This document shows, piece by piece, positions 51,674 through 61,803 of a stretch of 64,000 bases of DNA. The translations under genes and the position numbers were made by a program. Below the pieces are notes generated by a model. It ran no database searches. It had not been told where the DNA came from and saw nothing but the letters and a program-made list of their open reading frames with translations. How positions within the stretch are numbered: position 1 is the stretch's first letter; each line of letters starts with the position of its first letter. Source of the stretch: an uncultured Pseudomonadota bacterium (GTDB taxonomy: Bacteria > Pseudomonadota > Gammaproteobacteria > Ga0077536); contig CACJXQ010000003.1 of the NCBI GenBank assembly GCA_902597385.1, forward strand, positions 1 through 64,000, given 5' to 3'.

Positions 51674-53311
51674 TTGGATACGAAGACATCTGAACCTAAC
51701 TTACAACTGGATTACGATGTAGTGGTTGTCGGGGCTGGCTTCGCAGGTATATATGCTCTCTGGAAAGCGAAAAAAATGGGATACAAGGTAAGGGGATTCG
51801 AACGCGCCTCTGATGTAGGGGGCACCTGGTTTTGGAACTCTTACCCGGGTGCTCGGTGCGATGTTGAGAGTTACAATTACGCCTACTTTTTCGATGACAG
51901 TATTGTTCGGGACTGGGAATGGTCAGATGCCTGTGCTGGTCAGGAGGAAATACAACGCTATCTTAGATTCGTCGCCGACCGTTGTGCGGTTTTGGAGGAC
52001 ATCTCTTTTAATACAAAAATCGAGTCAGTCCAATACGTAGAAGCATCCGGACTCTGGCACTTATCTTATTCTAATAATAAGAGCTTAACTTGTCGCTATC
52101 CGATACTCGCTATAGGAGCTCTTTCAGAGCCGAAAAAACCCGACATTGAGGGGGTAGTGGACTTCGTGGGAGACACTTATTTTACCTCTAACTGGCCCCG
52201 CGACAATTTGGTAGATTTTAACGGGAAACGAGTAGGTGTAATTGGTACAGGCTCGTCGGGCGTTCAAGCAATACCAGAAATAGCAAAAGCAGCAAGCGAG
52301 CTTTATGTTTTTCAACGAACTGCAAATTATGTTACTCCGACCCGATCAGGCCCGATGGAAACAGAATTAGTATTAAGCATCAAAAAAGATCCAAAAGCTG
52401 TTCGACGAGCGGCAAGAGAAAGTTTTGGTGGGCATACACCTCTCGCAATGGGGGAAGAACGCTACTTAGAACTTGATGAGGAGGGGCGAGAGAGCGCCTT
52501 ACAAAAAGCTTGGGATGGAAAATATGTGCCTCTAGCTTTTAGAGATGCTTATCTACCGGAAGCAAATGATGCTATTTCTGATTTTATACGCAAGAAAATG
52601 CTCGAGCAGGTTGATGACCCTTGGACTGCAAAACATCTTGTACCATGGGATCATCCTTATGGGGGGAAACGCCCTTGTATGAGCAATGTATATTTGCAAA
52701 CTTACAATTTTCCGCATGTCCATTTAATTCCTCTTTCCGAATCGCCCATAGAGAAAATTGATGAAAGGGGCATCAAAGTTAGTAATCAATATATTCCATT
52801 GGATGTTATTGTCTTCGCTACAGGGTTTGACGCAATATCTGGGCCACTATTTGCAATCGATATTAGAGGGTTGGATGGTCAGTCTATCAATGAAGCTTGG
52901 AAGGATGGACCAGCTAACTATCTTGGCACTATGGTAAATGGATTCCCAAATCTTTTTTTACCCTCTAGCGCGATGTCACCCTCTGTATTATCCAATATGG
53001 CCACCCTAGCGGAACAACAGATTGATTTCATTCTAGACTCGATCGATTGGCTGGAAAAAAATGGTCGTCCAGGAATGCAACCGACTAAAGAAGCTCAGAA
53101 CTTCTGGCAGCAAGAAACACTTCGCTACGCAAAAAAAAGACCGGGGGCTCTAACCACCAAAAGTTGGTACTCAGGCGCGAATATTCCAGGAAAGCCCAGA
53201 ATCTTCATGGTCTATTGCGGTGGATTCAAGCGATATAACGAAACTTGCTATCAAGAGCTTGAAGACGGTTTCCCGAGCTATGAGCTACTAACTAAAGCAT
53301 TGAGTCGATAA
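51674..53311 (+). CDS. Flavin-containing Baeyer-Villiger-type monooxygenase 2 (variant fingerprint)
   Basis: 545 residues, cyclohexanone-monooxygenase-like. FAD loop GAGFAG (20-25), GGTWFWNSYPGARCDVES (about 49-66), NADPH loop GTGSSG (191-196), ATGFD in the C-terminal half. The fingerprint reads F164, G166, F170, W174-P175: Phe stands where His is conserved, so activity or cofactor use may differ. It diverges widely from monooxygenase 1 and is not a recent duplicate. Start is TTG, strongly supported by GGAGG five bases upstream. Convergent with the dehydrogenase downstream. Confidence 0.92.
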   Translation: MDTKTSEPNLQLDYDVVVVGAGFAGIYALWKAKKMGYKVRGFERASDVGGTWFWNSYPGARCDVESYNYAYFFDDSIVRDWEWSDACAGQEEIQRYLRFVADRCAVLEDISFNTKIESVQYVEASGLWHLSYSNNKSLTCRYPILAIGALSEPKKPDIEGVVDFVGDTYFTSNWPRDNLVDFNGKRVGVIGTGSSGVQAIPEIAKAASELYVFQRTANYVTPTRSGPMETELVLSIKKDPKAVRRAARESFGGHTPLAMGEERYLELDEEGRESALQKAWDGKYVPLAFRDAYLPEANDAISDFIRKKMLEQVDDPWTAKHLVPWDHPYGGKRPCMSNVYLQTYNFPHVHLIPLSESPIEKIDERGIKVSNQYIPLDVIVFATGFDAISGPLFAIDIRGLDGQSINEAWKDGPANYLGTMVNGFPNLFLPSSAMSPSVLSNMATLAEQQIDFILDSIDWLEKNGRPGMQPTKEAQNFWQQETLRYAKKRPGALTTKSWYSGANIPGKPRIFMVYCGGFKRYNETCYQELEDGFPSYELLTKALSR

Positions 53312-53320
53312 TAGTGTGAA

Positions 53321-53396
53321 ACCTCGTTAGTCGCCACAATAGGGGCACATCGAAAATCGCTCTTAACCAATATTTCAGACATTAACTTAACGAGGT
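53321..53396. repeat. Separated 9-base inverted repeat at the right side of the accessory region
   Basis: ACCTCGTTA (53321-53329) and TAACGAGGT (53388-53396), perfect arms 58 bases apart in the gap between two convergent genes. Could be terminal repeats of a tiny element or a long-loop hairpin; no target duplication is visible. Confidence 0.35.
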
Positions 53397-53428
53397 AGTC
53401 AAGCTTTCAATGTCTTTTTGCGAGATCT

Positions 53429-54316
53429 TCAGTCCCTCCATTGACCCCGAATTGAAGCACCGGATGAACTCTCTAAAACCTTTATCGTTGCTAGGATATC
53501 TTCATCGGCAAAACCATTCTGACAAAACTCTTTCAGAAGACGTTGAGTAACTGAACCCATCGGAAGATCGACCCCCAATTCTTTCGCGAGATCTGTCGCT
53601 AGGTTTATATCTTTAAAAGCTAGACTAACAGTAAAATTGGGACTTAATTTGTCCTTTAATATTGCCTTGACTCCACCTGCCCAAGTAGCACTATTTCCGC
53701 TACTGGTTTTTACGATACTCCAAAGTATATTCGGATCAATACCTGCTTTTGCCCCAAGGATCAGTGCTTCTGCGTTACTCATCATATTTGAAAAAGCCAG
53801 CATATTGTTGACAAGCTTGATTATATTTCCCGTACCAGCCCCACCCACGTGAAACACGTTAGTTCCGATACAGTCCCATATTGGTCCTAGTGTGTCGAAT
53901 ACCTTTTTTTCACCACCCACCATCACCGTGAGTTCTCCGCTTTTCGCGCCACGGGTACCGCCGCTAACGGGCGCGTCTAAAAAGCTTACATTTTTCAATT
54001 TAGCTATAGAGTCTATTTCTCGAATTAGGCTTGGAGAGTTAGTGCTCAAATCTACAAGCACTTTTCCGGGAGACATTGACTCCATAACCTCACTAGCAAC
54101 TATTCTCACTTCCTCTGGTCCTGGAAGAGACATCATAATTATTTCCGACTCCTGAGTGAGCGAATCTATACTAGAACAGCTAACCGCACCTTTTTCGACC
54201 AGCGATTGAGTAGGGGCGTCCCGTATGTCAAACACAAAAAGTTTTTTACCTGAGCTGAGAATATTTGAGGCCATCGGTAGGCCCATAGCACCAATTCCTA
54301 TAAATCCAACTCGCAT
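53429..54316 (-). CDS. Beta-hydroxyacid dehydrogenase, 3-hydroxyisobutyrate dehydrogenase-like
   Basis: 295 residues. NAD(P) loop GFIGIGAMGLPMASN at the start, substrate motif DAPVSGGTRGA (about 118-128), and the catalytic Lys region GNIIKLVNNML. The family oxidises 3-hydroxyisobutyrate, tartronate semialdehyde, 6-phosphogluconate-like or threonate substrates; which one is not decidable. No valine-degradation genes are adjacent. Convergent with monooxygenase 2; 117 bases separate its start from the core gene rppH. Confidence 0.88.
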   Translation of the reverse strand: MRVGFIGIGAMGLPMASNILSSGKKLFVFDIRDAPTQSLVEKGAVSCSSIDSLTQESEIIMMSLPGPEEVRIVASEVMESMSPGKVLVDLSTNSPSLIREIDSIAKLKNVSFLDAPVSGGTRGAKSGELTVMVGGEKKVFDTLGPIWDCIGTNVFHVGGAGTGNIIKLVNNMLAFSNMMSNAEALILGAKAGIDPNILWSIVKTSSGNSATWAGGVKAILKDKLSPNFTVSLAFKDINLATDLAKELGVDLPMGSVTQRLLKEFCQNGFADEDILATIKVLESSSGASIRGQWRD

Positions 54317-54433
54317 CTCTTTTTCCCTCAGAACACTAATTATAATGACAAAAGTATATCAACCTACATCCGTCAATAAGCTACAGCTTAGGTCAACACG
54401 CACAAAAACTTAATTAAGAAAACATTACCAACG

Positions 54434-54916
54434 TTAATTGAATAGTTTTTCGACTAAAGGTTCTAGTTGCCTCAAAGCGTTCGAGTACACGTCTTTTTTA
54501 AAATCCACCACCATATTAAGCGGTTCCCAATATTCTACCCAAGCCCATTCTTCAAATTCTGGAGAAGCATGTAGGTCTAATTTAATTTCGCTATCTTCCC
54601 CTTTGAATTCCAACAAGAACCAGATTTGTTTTTGACCCACACATTTTGGAGCACCGACTTTTCGCTGATATTTCTCAGGCAATCGATAATACAACCATCC
54701 CGCGGTGCGTCCGATCAAATCTACTTTTTCCCCAAGAAGGCCAACCTCTTCATGCAGCTCTCTATACATAGCCTGTTCGGAGGATTCTCCCTCCTCTATT
54801 CCGCCCTGGGGCATTTGCCAAAACTGCAATCCTACTCGACGCCCACAAAATATTTTTTTCGCCTTATTTAGGAGAATGATTCCGACGTTTGCCCTAAATC
54901 CCTCGTCATCAATCAT
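54434..54916 (-). CDS. rppH: RNA pyrophosphohydrolase
   Basis: Removes pyrophosphate from mRNA 5' ends, starting RNase E-dependent decay. 160 residues. Starts with DDEGFRANVGIILLN; complete Nudix box at residues 38-60 (GGIEEGESSEQAMYRELHEE...GL) and the family WYYRLP-like segment. Lies 16 bases after mdh on the same strand. Usual gammaproteobacterial neighbour ptsP is absent. Confidence 0.95.
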   Translation of the reverse strand: MIDDEGFRANVGIILLNKAKKIFCGRRVGLQFWQMPQGGIEEGESSEQAMYRELHEEVGLLGEKVDLIGRTAGWLYYRLPEKYQRKVGAPKCVGQKQIWFLLEFKGEDSEIKLDLHASPEFEEWAWVEYWEPLNMVVDFKKDVYSNALRQLEPLVEKLFN

Positions 54917-54932
54917 TTTGTCAGGACCAAGC

Positions 54933-55910
54933 TTATATATTACTTACTGCTTCTTTTTCCTCGAGAAGCTCTGTTTGGGTATCATTCATTTTTTGCCGAC
55001 TGTAATCAGACACTTCTAGGCCAGTTACAATTTCGTACTTTCCTCCAGAACATTTTACTGGAAAAGAATATACAAGACCGGATGACACATCATAGTTGTT
55101 GCCATCGCTCCAAACGCCCATGCTAGTCCAATCATCCGAAGGAGTCCCTAAAACCCAATCTCGCATATGCTCTATTGCGGCATTCGCTGCAGAGGCAGCA
55201 CTAGATGCACCCCGAGCGTCAATAATCTCAGCACCACGTTTCGCTACCTTTGGAATATATTCTTTATCGTACCAGTCAGGCTCAACAAAACTCATCGCAG
55301 CTTTACCCGCGACCTCAGCATGATGCAAATCAGGATATTGGGTCGTCGAGTGGTTACCCCAAATAGTTAATTTCTTAACCTCAGAAACATCACAAGCGGC
55401 TTTTTTTGCTATTTGATACTTGGCTCTATTGTGATCTAAACGAGTCATAGCAGTAATTTGTTCTGGAGGCACATCCGGGGCATTTTGAATGCATACCAAG
55501 GCATTCGTATTTGCGGGGTTTCCAACTACAACAATCTTAACGTGGGCATTCGCGACACTATTAATGGCACTACCTTGATCTTTGAAAATGCCGCCATTAG
55601 CTGCCAATAAATCGCTCCGCTCCATTCCAGGACCGCGCGGTCGAGCGCCGACCAACATACCATAATCACATCCGTCAAAGGCCACCTTGGCATCATCAGA
55701 AGCTTTGATGCTTGCTAAAAGAGGAAAGGCACAATCATCCAATTCCATCATCACTCCCTCTAGAGCTTTCATAGCTGGGGTTATTTCAAGTAATTGTAAG
55801 GAAATGGGCTGGTCAGGGCCCAGCATCTGCCCTGACGCGATTCGAAACAAAATAGAATAAGCGATCTGTCCTGCAGCGCCACTAACCGTAACTTTCACGG
55901 GAGCCTTCAT
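54933..55910 (-). CDS. mdh: Malate dehydrogenase
   Basis: TCA-cycle interconversion of malate and oxaloacetate with NAD. 325 residues from the ATG at 55910; a TTG one codon earlier is possible. NAD loop [34 protein letters not shown], the substrate Arg/Asp region and catalytic His in [11 protein letters not shown]. This is the cytosolic-type Mdh group found in many proteobacteria, not the E. coli type. A TACAAT box lies upstream (55944-55949). Its partners in the cycle, sucAB-lpdA, start 350 bases away on the other strand. Confidence 0.96.
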   Translation of the reverse strand: MKAPVKVTVSGAAGQIAYSILFRIASGQMLGPDQPISLQLLEITPAMKALEGVMMELDDCAFPLLASIKASDDAKVAFDGCDYGMLVGARPRGPGMERSDLLAANGGIFKDQGSAINSVANAHVKIVVVGNPANTNALVCIQNAPDVPPEQITAMTRLDHNRAKYQIAKKAACDVSEVKKLTIWGNHSTTQYPDLHHAEVAGKAAMSFVEPDWYDKEYIPKVAKRGAEIIDARGASSAASAANAAIEHMRDWVLGTPSDDWTSMGVWSDGNNYDVSSGLVYSFPVKCSGGKYEIVTGLEVSDYSRQKMNDTQTELLEEKEAVSNI

Positions 55911-55913
55911 CAA

Positions 55914-56260
55914 AATTTCCTCTCTAGTTTTTTATTAGCTTTCATTGTAACAGTTTTAAGAACTTGTAATAACTAGGCAGATCTTCTGTGTATTTATCCG
56001 GCCCATCTAAAAGTATGTAAAACCATTTATTTAAAACCTAACCTCCTTACACTTTTAAGCCGCAATATCCTCAATGGAATATAAGTGCCATTTCCTTTCC
56101 AACGTAATGAAACCAAATTTTTTAGGGCATTTTAGGTGACTTTTCGATAACTTTGGTAGAAAATCTCAAGTTAAGGGTTAAGTCCAAGGGATACCTTCTT
56201 CTTTGACCCCAAGATTTATCGGATTTCTGTATAAAATTTCTTGAAAATAGGTAAACAAAG
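55914..56260. promoter_or_regulatory. Divergent mdh / sucA regulatory region
   Basis: 347 bases without a gene between two TCA-cycle operons. On the minus strand TACAAT (55944-55949) is a fair -10 for mdh, with GAGAGGA as ribosome site. On the plus strand TTGACC (56203-56208) and TATAAA (56230-56235) stand 21 bases apart, too far for a standard promoter, so at most one is used as drawn. No operator or riboswitch was recognised. Confidence 0.4.
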
Positions 56261-59083
56261 ATGGATTCGCCCTTCTCAATAACAGGAGAAAACCTGGAAT
56301 ACGTTGAACAAATCTACGAATTATTTTTGAAAAATCCCAACAGTGTTTCAAAAGAATGGAAAAAGTACTTTGAGACAAACGATTTGAATTCAGAGAGCGG
56401 ATCAAACCCAGAGGCTCATCGCCTGGCGAAAGCTGAGGTCATTGAAGCCGCGAAAAAAAAATCGAACAGAAACGAAAGCACATCTCAACCCGATTCAGTT
56501 AAGCAAGTTTCAGTTTTACAACTTATAAACGCCTATAGATTCAGAGGCCACAGAAATGCCAACTTGGACCCGCTCAACCAATACAAGCGACCTCAGGTGC
56601 CCGAGCTTGATCCCTCTTTTCACGACCTCCTTGAAAGCGATTTCGATACAGTTTTTAACACTGGTTCTCTTCAAGGGGTAGAAAACGCGACGTTGAGAGA
56701 GATTCTCAAAATCGTCAGAGAAACATATTGTGAGAATATCGGCGCAGAATACATGCACATTGTTGAAACTGCCGAAAAACGTTGGATACAGCAGCAACTA
56801 GAACCTAGCAAAGAAAATGTCCTTGCGAACGAGCGGCGAAAACAACTACTGAGATGCATTGTTGCTGCTGGCTCACTCGAACGTTATCTACACAAAAAAT
56901 ACGTAGGACAGAAGCGGTTCTCGTTGGAGGGAGGAGAGAGCACTATTGCATTACTTGACACTGTGGTCGAGGAATGCGGAAAACACGGCATCAAGGAGTG
57001 TGTTGTGGGTATGGCTCACAGAGGAAGATTAAATGTTTTAGTAAACATAATCGGGAAGCACCCCTCGGACTTGTTTGACGAATTTGAAGGCAAAGGGCGC
57101 CCGGAAAACCTATCAGGGGATGTTAAGTATCATCTAGGCTACTCCTCCGACATACAGACCCCTAGCGGCCCAGTACATCTAACGCTTGCATTTAACCCTT
57201 CTCATTTAGAAATTATCGATCCAGTGGTGGAGGGATCTGTGCGAGCAAGACAGGATAGAAGAAGAGACTCTAGCCGAAATAAGGTGCTTCCATTAATACT
57301 TCATGGCGACGCGGCCTTCGCCGGACAGGGAGTAGTTATGGAAACGTTCAATTTATCCCAAACTAGAGGCTACTCAACCGGAGGCAGTTTGCATGTAATA
57401 ATAAACAATCAAATTGGTTTTACTACCAGCGAGCCCCTAGACTCGAGATCGACTCTTTACTGTACCGACGTCGCTAAGATGATCCAGGCCCCTATCTTTC
57501 ACGTGAATGCGGACGACCCTGACGCTGTTGCAAGAGTCGCAAAAATCGCGCTCGATTTCAGGATGGAATTTAATAAAGATGTAATTATCGACCTAATTTG
57601 TTTCCGAAAACATGGACACAGCGAAACAGACGAACCAGCAACCACTCAGCCATTAATGTATAAAAAAATCAGAAGCCACCCTGGCACAGAAACCATATAC
57701 GCTGATAAGTTAGTTTCAGATGGAGTGCTGAAAAAAGGGGAAGCAGCAAAGATCAGAGAGCAATATATTAAAGCCTTAGAAGACAACCAGGTGGTATCCA
57801 GACCATATGCAGAGCTACTAGATAATAGCGCCGTAAACTACTTTTTACCATTCTTAGGATCTAATTGGGAGTCAGAGTATGATAGCGCATTAAACGCGGA
57901 TATCATTTCCAAACTTGGGAGCAAATTTACTAAAGTACCCCCCAAATTCGAGCTGCATAGACAATCCAAGAGAATTTTAGAAGATAGAAAAGCGATGTTT
58001 AAAGGAGAATCGGCATGTGATTGGGGATTTGCCGAAACACTTGCCTATGCCTCACTGCTCTCGGAAGGTTGTCCAGTGCGTATTTCGGGCCAAGATTGTG
58101 GTCGCGGTACCTTCTCTCACAGACACGCAGTGCTAAACGATCAAAACAACGGAGAAGCGTACCTCCCTCTTCAAAACATAGATAAGAACCAAGGTGATTT
58201 TCTAGTCATCAATTCCACTCTTTCTGAAGAAGCAGTGTTAGCTTTTGAGTTTGGCTACGCAGCTGCAGAACCAAATGCTCTAGTTGTCTGGGAAGCTCAG
58301 TTTGGAGATTTTGCTAATGGAGCCCAAGTCGTAATCGATCAATTCATTGCGTCTTCAGAAGAAAAATGGGATCGATATTGTGGATTAGTCTTGTTCCTAC
58401 CTCACGGATACGATGGACAAGGACCTGAACACTCCTCTGCGAGGCTCGAGAGATTTCTCCAACTGTGCGCAGCGGAAAACATGCAAGTTTGCTATCCCAC
58501 AACCCCCAGCCAACTTTTTCATATGCTACGAAGACAAATTCGCAGGCCCTATCGCAAGCCACTGATTGTTATGAGCCCCAAAAGTCTCCTGCGGAAAGGC
58601 TTATCTTTCTCTCCTCTCAAGGAATTTACCGAAGGAAAATACCAACCGGTCTTGGATGAGACCGAAAAAATATCAAAAGCCAAAGTTAAAAAAATCATAC
58701 TATGCTCGGGGAAGATTTATTTTGATCTTTACGAGGCAAGGGAGAAAAACAATATCAAGGATTGCGCTATCATAAGACTGGAGCAGTTTCATCCATTCCC
58801 TAGAGAACAAATGCAAAACACACTCAGTCAGTATAAGAATGCCGCTGAATTGATTTGGGTACAGGAAGAACCGAGAAACCAGGGAGCTTGGTCTTATCTG
58901 CTATCACGAAGGCATCTCGGCGGCTGTTTTGATGAATCAAAACCTTTAAAATGTGTTGCTAGACCTTATTCTTCTTCCCCAGCTGTTGGCTATCTATCGC
59001 TCCACGAGGAACAACAGAAGAAAATAATTTCGGAGGCGCTAGAGCTTGAAGAAGGATCGCTACCGAAGAGAAAGAGTGCTTAA
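56261..59083 (+). CDS. sucA: 2-oxoglutarate dehydrogenase E1 component
   Basis: Thiamine-diphosphate decarboxylase that starts oxidation of 2-oxoglutarate to succinyl-CoA. 940 residues. N-terminal E2-binding segment (MDSPFSITGENLEYVEQIY), LINAYRFRGHRNANLDPL, VVGMAHRGRLNVLVNIIGK, HGDAAFAGQGVV, the ThDP motif region with NNQIGFTTS, and C-terminal SGQDCGRGTFSHRHAV. Starts the sucA-sucB-lpdA unit; sdh genes, which usually precede it in gammaproteobacteria, are not here. Confidence 0.98.
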   Translation: MDSPFSITGENLEYVEQIYELFLKNPNSVSKEWKKYFETNDLNSESGSNPEAHRLAKAEVIEAAKKKSNRNESTSQPDSVKQVSVLQLINAYRFRGHRNANLDPLNQYKRPQVPELDPSFHDLLESDFDTVFNTGSLQGVENATLREILKIVRETYCENIGAEYMHIVETAEKRWIQQQLEPSKENVLANERRKQLLRCIVAAGSLERYLHKKYVGQKRFSLEGGESTIALLDTVVEECGKHGIKECVVGMAHRGRLNVLVNIIGKHPSDLFDEFEGKGRPENLSGDVKYHLGYSSDIQTPSGPVHLTLAFNPSHLEIIDPVVEGSVRARQDRRRDSSRNKVLPLILHGDAAFAGQGVVMETFNLSQTRGYSTGGSLHVIINNQIGFTTSEPLDSRSTLYCTDVAKMIQAPIFHVNADDPDAVARVAKIALDFRMEFNKDVIIDLICFRKHGHSETDEPATTQPLMYKKIRSHPGTETIYADKLVSDGVLKKGEAAKIREQYIKALEDNQVVSRPYAELLDNSAVNYFLPFLGSNWESEYDSALNADIISKLGSKFTKVPPKFELHRQSKRILEDRKAMFKGESACDWGFAETLAYASLLSEGCPVRISGQDCGRGTFSHRHAVLNDQNNGEAYLPLQNIDKNQGDFLVINSTLSEEAVLAFEFGYAAAEPNALVVWEAQFGDFANGAQVVIDQFIASSEEKWDRYCGLVLFLPHGYDGQGPEHSSARLERFLQLCAAENMQVCYPTTPSQLFHMLRRQIRRPYRKPLIVMSPKSLLRKGLSFSPLKEFTEGKYQPVLDETEKISKAKVKKIILCSGKIYFDLYEAREKNNIKDCAIIRLEQFHPFPREQMQNTLSQYKNAAELIWVQEEPRNQGAWSYLLSRRHLGGCFDESKPLKCVARPYSSSPAVGYLSLHEEQQKKIISEALELEEGSLPKRKSA

Positions 59084-59116
59084 GTGGGTGTTATACACAA
59101 TGTTTAGGAGATCGAA

Positions 59117-60313
59117 ATGTTAGTAGAGATAAAGGTACCCGATTTAGCTGAATCAGTTCCCGATGCAACATGCTTAACATGGATGAAAAATGAAGGGGAC
59201 CACATCACGGAGGGAGAAAACTTAATAGATTTAGAGACCGACAAGGTAACCTTGGAAATCGTAGCACCACATAGTGGTATGATTATCTCAATTTTAAAAA
59301 AGGAAGGTGAAGTAGTTCTCTCAGGAGATATCCTCGCGACTATTGACACAGAAAGTGTAGCCGTTAACACTTCCCAGTCGACACAAAATACCGAAAATAT
59401 TGGCTCGGAAGAGTTTTCAAAAAATGAAAAGACCGTAGCCCAGAAAATCGGGCCAGCAGTGAAAAAATTGCTTATCGAGAAAGAGATAGATCCAAATTTA
59501 ATCCAAGGCTCCGGTAAAGACGGCAGAATCACCAAAGGAGACGTAAATCTTTTCCTTCAAAACTCTGTCACTAGTGAAAAACCACCTCAAACCACTGGGA
59601 TGACATCACCAAAAAATAGAGAAAAAAGAGTGCCGTTAACACGCTTGAGAAAACGCATTGCAGAAAAGCTTTTAGCCGCTCAGGACCAAAATGCCTTGTT
59701 AACAACGTTTAATGAAGCCGACATGAATGCAATTCAAAATCTTCGCAGACAATTCCGTGATGAATTTTCAATCAAACACGCCACCAAGCTTGGTTTCATG
59801 CCATTCTTTGTGAAAGCAGCAGTAGAGTCGCTAAAATCCTACCCTGTAGTAAATGCTTCTATTGATGAAGATGACGTTGTATATCATTCCTACTTCGACA
59901 TAGGGGTGGCAGTAGGAAGTGGTAAGGGCTTGGTAGTACCCATTATTAGAGATGCTGACCTACTATCCTTCGCCGAAATTGAGAAAAAGATAATGGACTT
60001 CGGGGAGAGAGCCCAGGACGGTAAATTGAGTGTACAGGAGTTGACAGGGGGTACTTTTACCATAAGTAATGGGGGCATCTACGGTTCACTCCTGTCAACA
60101 CCGATAATAAACACCCCACAGAGCGCGATTCTAGGTATGCATAAAATACAAGACCGTCCGGTCGTCAAAGATGGAGAAATTACTATACGACCAATGATGT
60201 ACCTAGCTTTGACTTACGACCATAGACTTATTGACGGTAGAGAGGCAGTCCAATTTCTTGATAGCCTAAAATCCTGTTTAGAAGAACCTAGCCGTCTCTT
60301 GCTAGACTTATAG
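59117..60313 (+). CDS. sucB: 2-oxoglutarate dehydrogenase E2, dihydrolipoyl succinyltransferase
   Basis: 398 residues: one lipoyl domain with Lys43 in ETDKVTLE, a peripheral-subunit-binding domain (about 113-150, [16 protein letters not shown]), and the catalytic domain with YDHRLIDG (His369, Asp373). [11 protein letters not shown] and [15 protein letters not shown] match the succinyltransferase rather than acetyltransferase group. Lies 33 bases after sucA and 14 before lpdA. Confidence 0.98.
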   Translation: MLVEIKVPDLAESVPDATCLTWMKNEGDHITEGENLIDLETDKVTLEIVAPHSGMIISILKKEGEVVLSGDILATIDTESVAVNTSQSTQNTENIGSEEFSKNEKTVAQKIGPAVKKLLIEKEIDPNLIQGSGKDGRITKGDVNLFLQNSVTSEKPPQTTGMTSPKNREKRVPLTRLRKRIAEKLLAAQDQNALLTTFNEADMNAIQNLRRQFRDEFSIKHATKLGFMPFFVKAAVESLKSYPVVNASIDEDDVVYHSYFDIGVAVGSGKGLVVPIIRDADLLSFAEIEKKIMDFGERAQDGKLSVQELTGGTFTISNGGIYGSLLSTPIINTPQSAILGMHKIQDRPVVKDGEITIRPMMYLALTYDHRLIDGREAVQFLDSLKSCLEEPSRLLLDL

Positions 60314-60327
60314 AGGGAAAATTAAAA

Positions 60328-61740
60328 ATGAGTGAATATGACCTAGTAGTAATAGGTGGAGGGCCAGGCGGATATGTGGCTGCGATCAAGGCTGCACAGA
60401 TGGGTCTAAAAACCGCGTGCATCGATAAACAAACAGCCGCTGACGGCTCACCTGTGCTAGGCGGAACATGCCTAAACGTCGGTTGTATTCCTTCTAAAGC
60501 TCTATTGGACAGCTCTCACCAATATGAGTTTTTTAATAAAGAAGGAAAGAAGCATGGCTTGGTTGGGAGCTTAAAAATTGACATAAGCCAGATGCAAAAA
60601 AGAAAAGAAACTGTTGTGAAAAATCTCACCCAAGGTATCTCTGGACTCCTTAAAAAAAACAATGTTGAATGGCTGCCTGGCTTTGGCAGTCTAAAGTCTA
60701 AAAACGTTGTTCAATGCAAGTCTGAAAAAGGTCTAATCAAAAGTTTAAATACAAAAAATATCTTGCTGGCTTCCGGTTCTTTACCTTCCAGAATCCAGTC
60801 TTTGCCTATAGACAATGAATACATATTTGACTCCAGCGGGGCTCTTGAATTTAAATCTGCGCCAAAAGAACTTTGCATAATCGGAGCCGGCGTAATCGGC
60901 CTGGAATTGGGAAGTGTGTGGAGAAGACTTGGTTCTAAGGTTACAGTGTTAGAAGCTCAAACCTCTTTTCTCGATACAGCAGACAAAGATGTTTCTGCAG
61001 AAGCTTTAAAATTATTCAAAAAACAAGGGCTAAAAATTGAGCTAGGTACTCTAGTCGCTGAAGCCAAAATAGCAAAAGAAAAAGTTACTATCTCTTATAA
61101 AAAAGGCTCAGAAAGACTCGAGTCTTCATTCGACAAAGTAGTCGTCGCTGTAGGGAGGTCACCATATACAGAGGGTCTCAATCTGGATGAAGCCGGGGTC
61201 AAATCAGACGACAAAGGATTTATCTTGGTTAACGAATTTAATGAGACTTCGACCAAAGGAATCTTCGCGATTGGGGACTGTACCCTCGGTCCAATGTTAG
61301 CTCACAAAGCAAGTGAAGAGGGGATTTTAGTTGCCGAACATATGGCTGGTGCCAAAGCGCCTGTAGAAATCACCCATGTTCCTTGGATAATTTATACGTG
61401 GCCTGAAATGGCTTGGGTAGGCCCCTCTGAACAGTTTTTAAGAAATACTAAAAAGGAAATCAACGTTGGAAAATTTCCTTTTAGGGCCAGCGGAAGAAGC
61501 CACGCGAGAGGAGAAACTGAGGGTTTCGTAAAAGTTATAGCAGAGAAGAACAATGACCAGATACTTGCAGTCCATATTTTAGGTGCAAATGCTTCAGAAC
61601 TAATTTCTGAGGCTGTAACTGCTATGGAATTTGGCGCAACTTCCGAAGATGTTGCTCGGATCATTCACGGTCATCCAACCCTGTCAGAGAGCATACATGA
61701 AGCGGCTTTAGCCACTCTTGGGAATGCAATTCACTATTAA
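60328..61740 (+). CDS. lpdA: Dihydrolipoyl dehydrogenase (E3)
   Basis: Flavoenzyme reoxidising lipoamide with NAD. 470 residues. FAD loop GGGPGGYVAAIKAAQ, redox pair Cys48 and Cys53 in GGTCLNVGCIPSKALL, NAD loop GAGVIGLELGSVW, FAIGDCTLGPMLAHKA, and the C-terminal His-Glu in HGHPTLSE. As third gene of this operon it probably serves OGDH and perhaps also pyruvate dehydrogenase and the glycine cleavage system. Confidence 0.98.
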   Translation: MSEYDLVVIGGGPGGYVAAIKAAQMGLKTACIDKQTAADGSPVLGGTCLNVGCIPSKALLDSSHQYEFFNKEGKKHGLVGSLKIDISQMQKRKETVVKNLTQGISGLLKKNNVEWLPGFGSLKSKNVVQCKSEKGLIKSLNTKNILLASGSLPSRIQSLPIDNEYIFDSSGALEFKSAPKELCIIGAGVIGLELGSVWRRLGSKVTVLEAQTSFLDTADKDVSAEALKLFKKQGLKIELGTLVAEAKIAKEKVTISYKKGSERLESSFDKVVVAVGRSPYTEGLNLDEAGVKSDDKGFILVNEFNETSTKGIFAIGDCTLGPMLAHKASEEGILVAEHMAGAKAPVEITHVPWIIYTWPEMAWVGPSEQFLRNTKKEINVGKFPFRASGRSHARGETEGFVKVIAEKNNDQILAVHILGANASELISEAVTAMEFGATSEDVARIIHGHPTLSESIHEAALATLGNAIHY

Positions 61741-61803
61741 AAACAAATTCTTAAATTACCTTTATTAAAGAAATGGCAAGATTTTGTGCGATAAAATAAA
61801 ATA

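Noticed and set aside
51790..51803. GGATTCGAACGCG, resembling the complement of a tRNA T arm
   Set aside because: It encodes RGFERAS of the FAD-binding motif in monooxygenase 2, and no acceptor stem or anticodon arm surrounds it.
47059..54420. A second copy of the tmRNA 3' end (attR) closing the island
   Set aside because: I read through to rppH looking for GGTTCAACTCCCGCC or CGCCTCCACCA and found none; the right boundary stays undefined.
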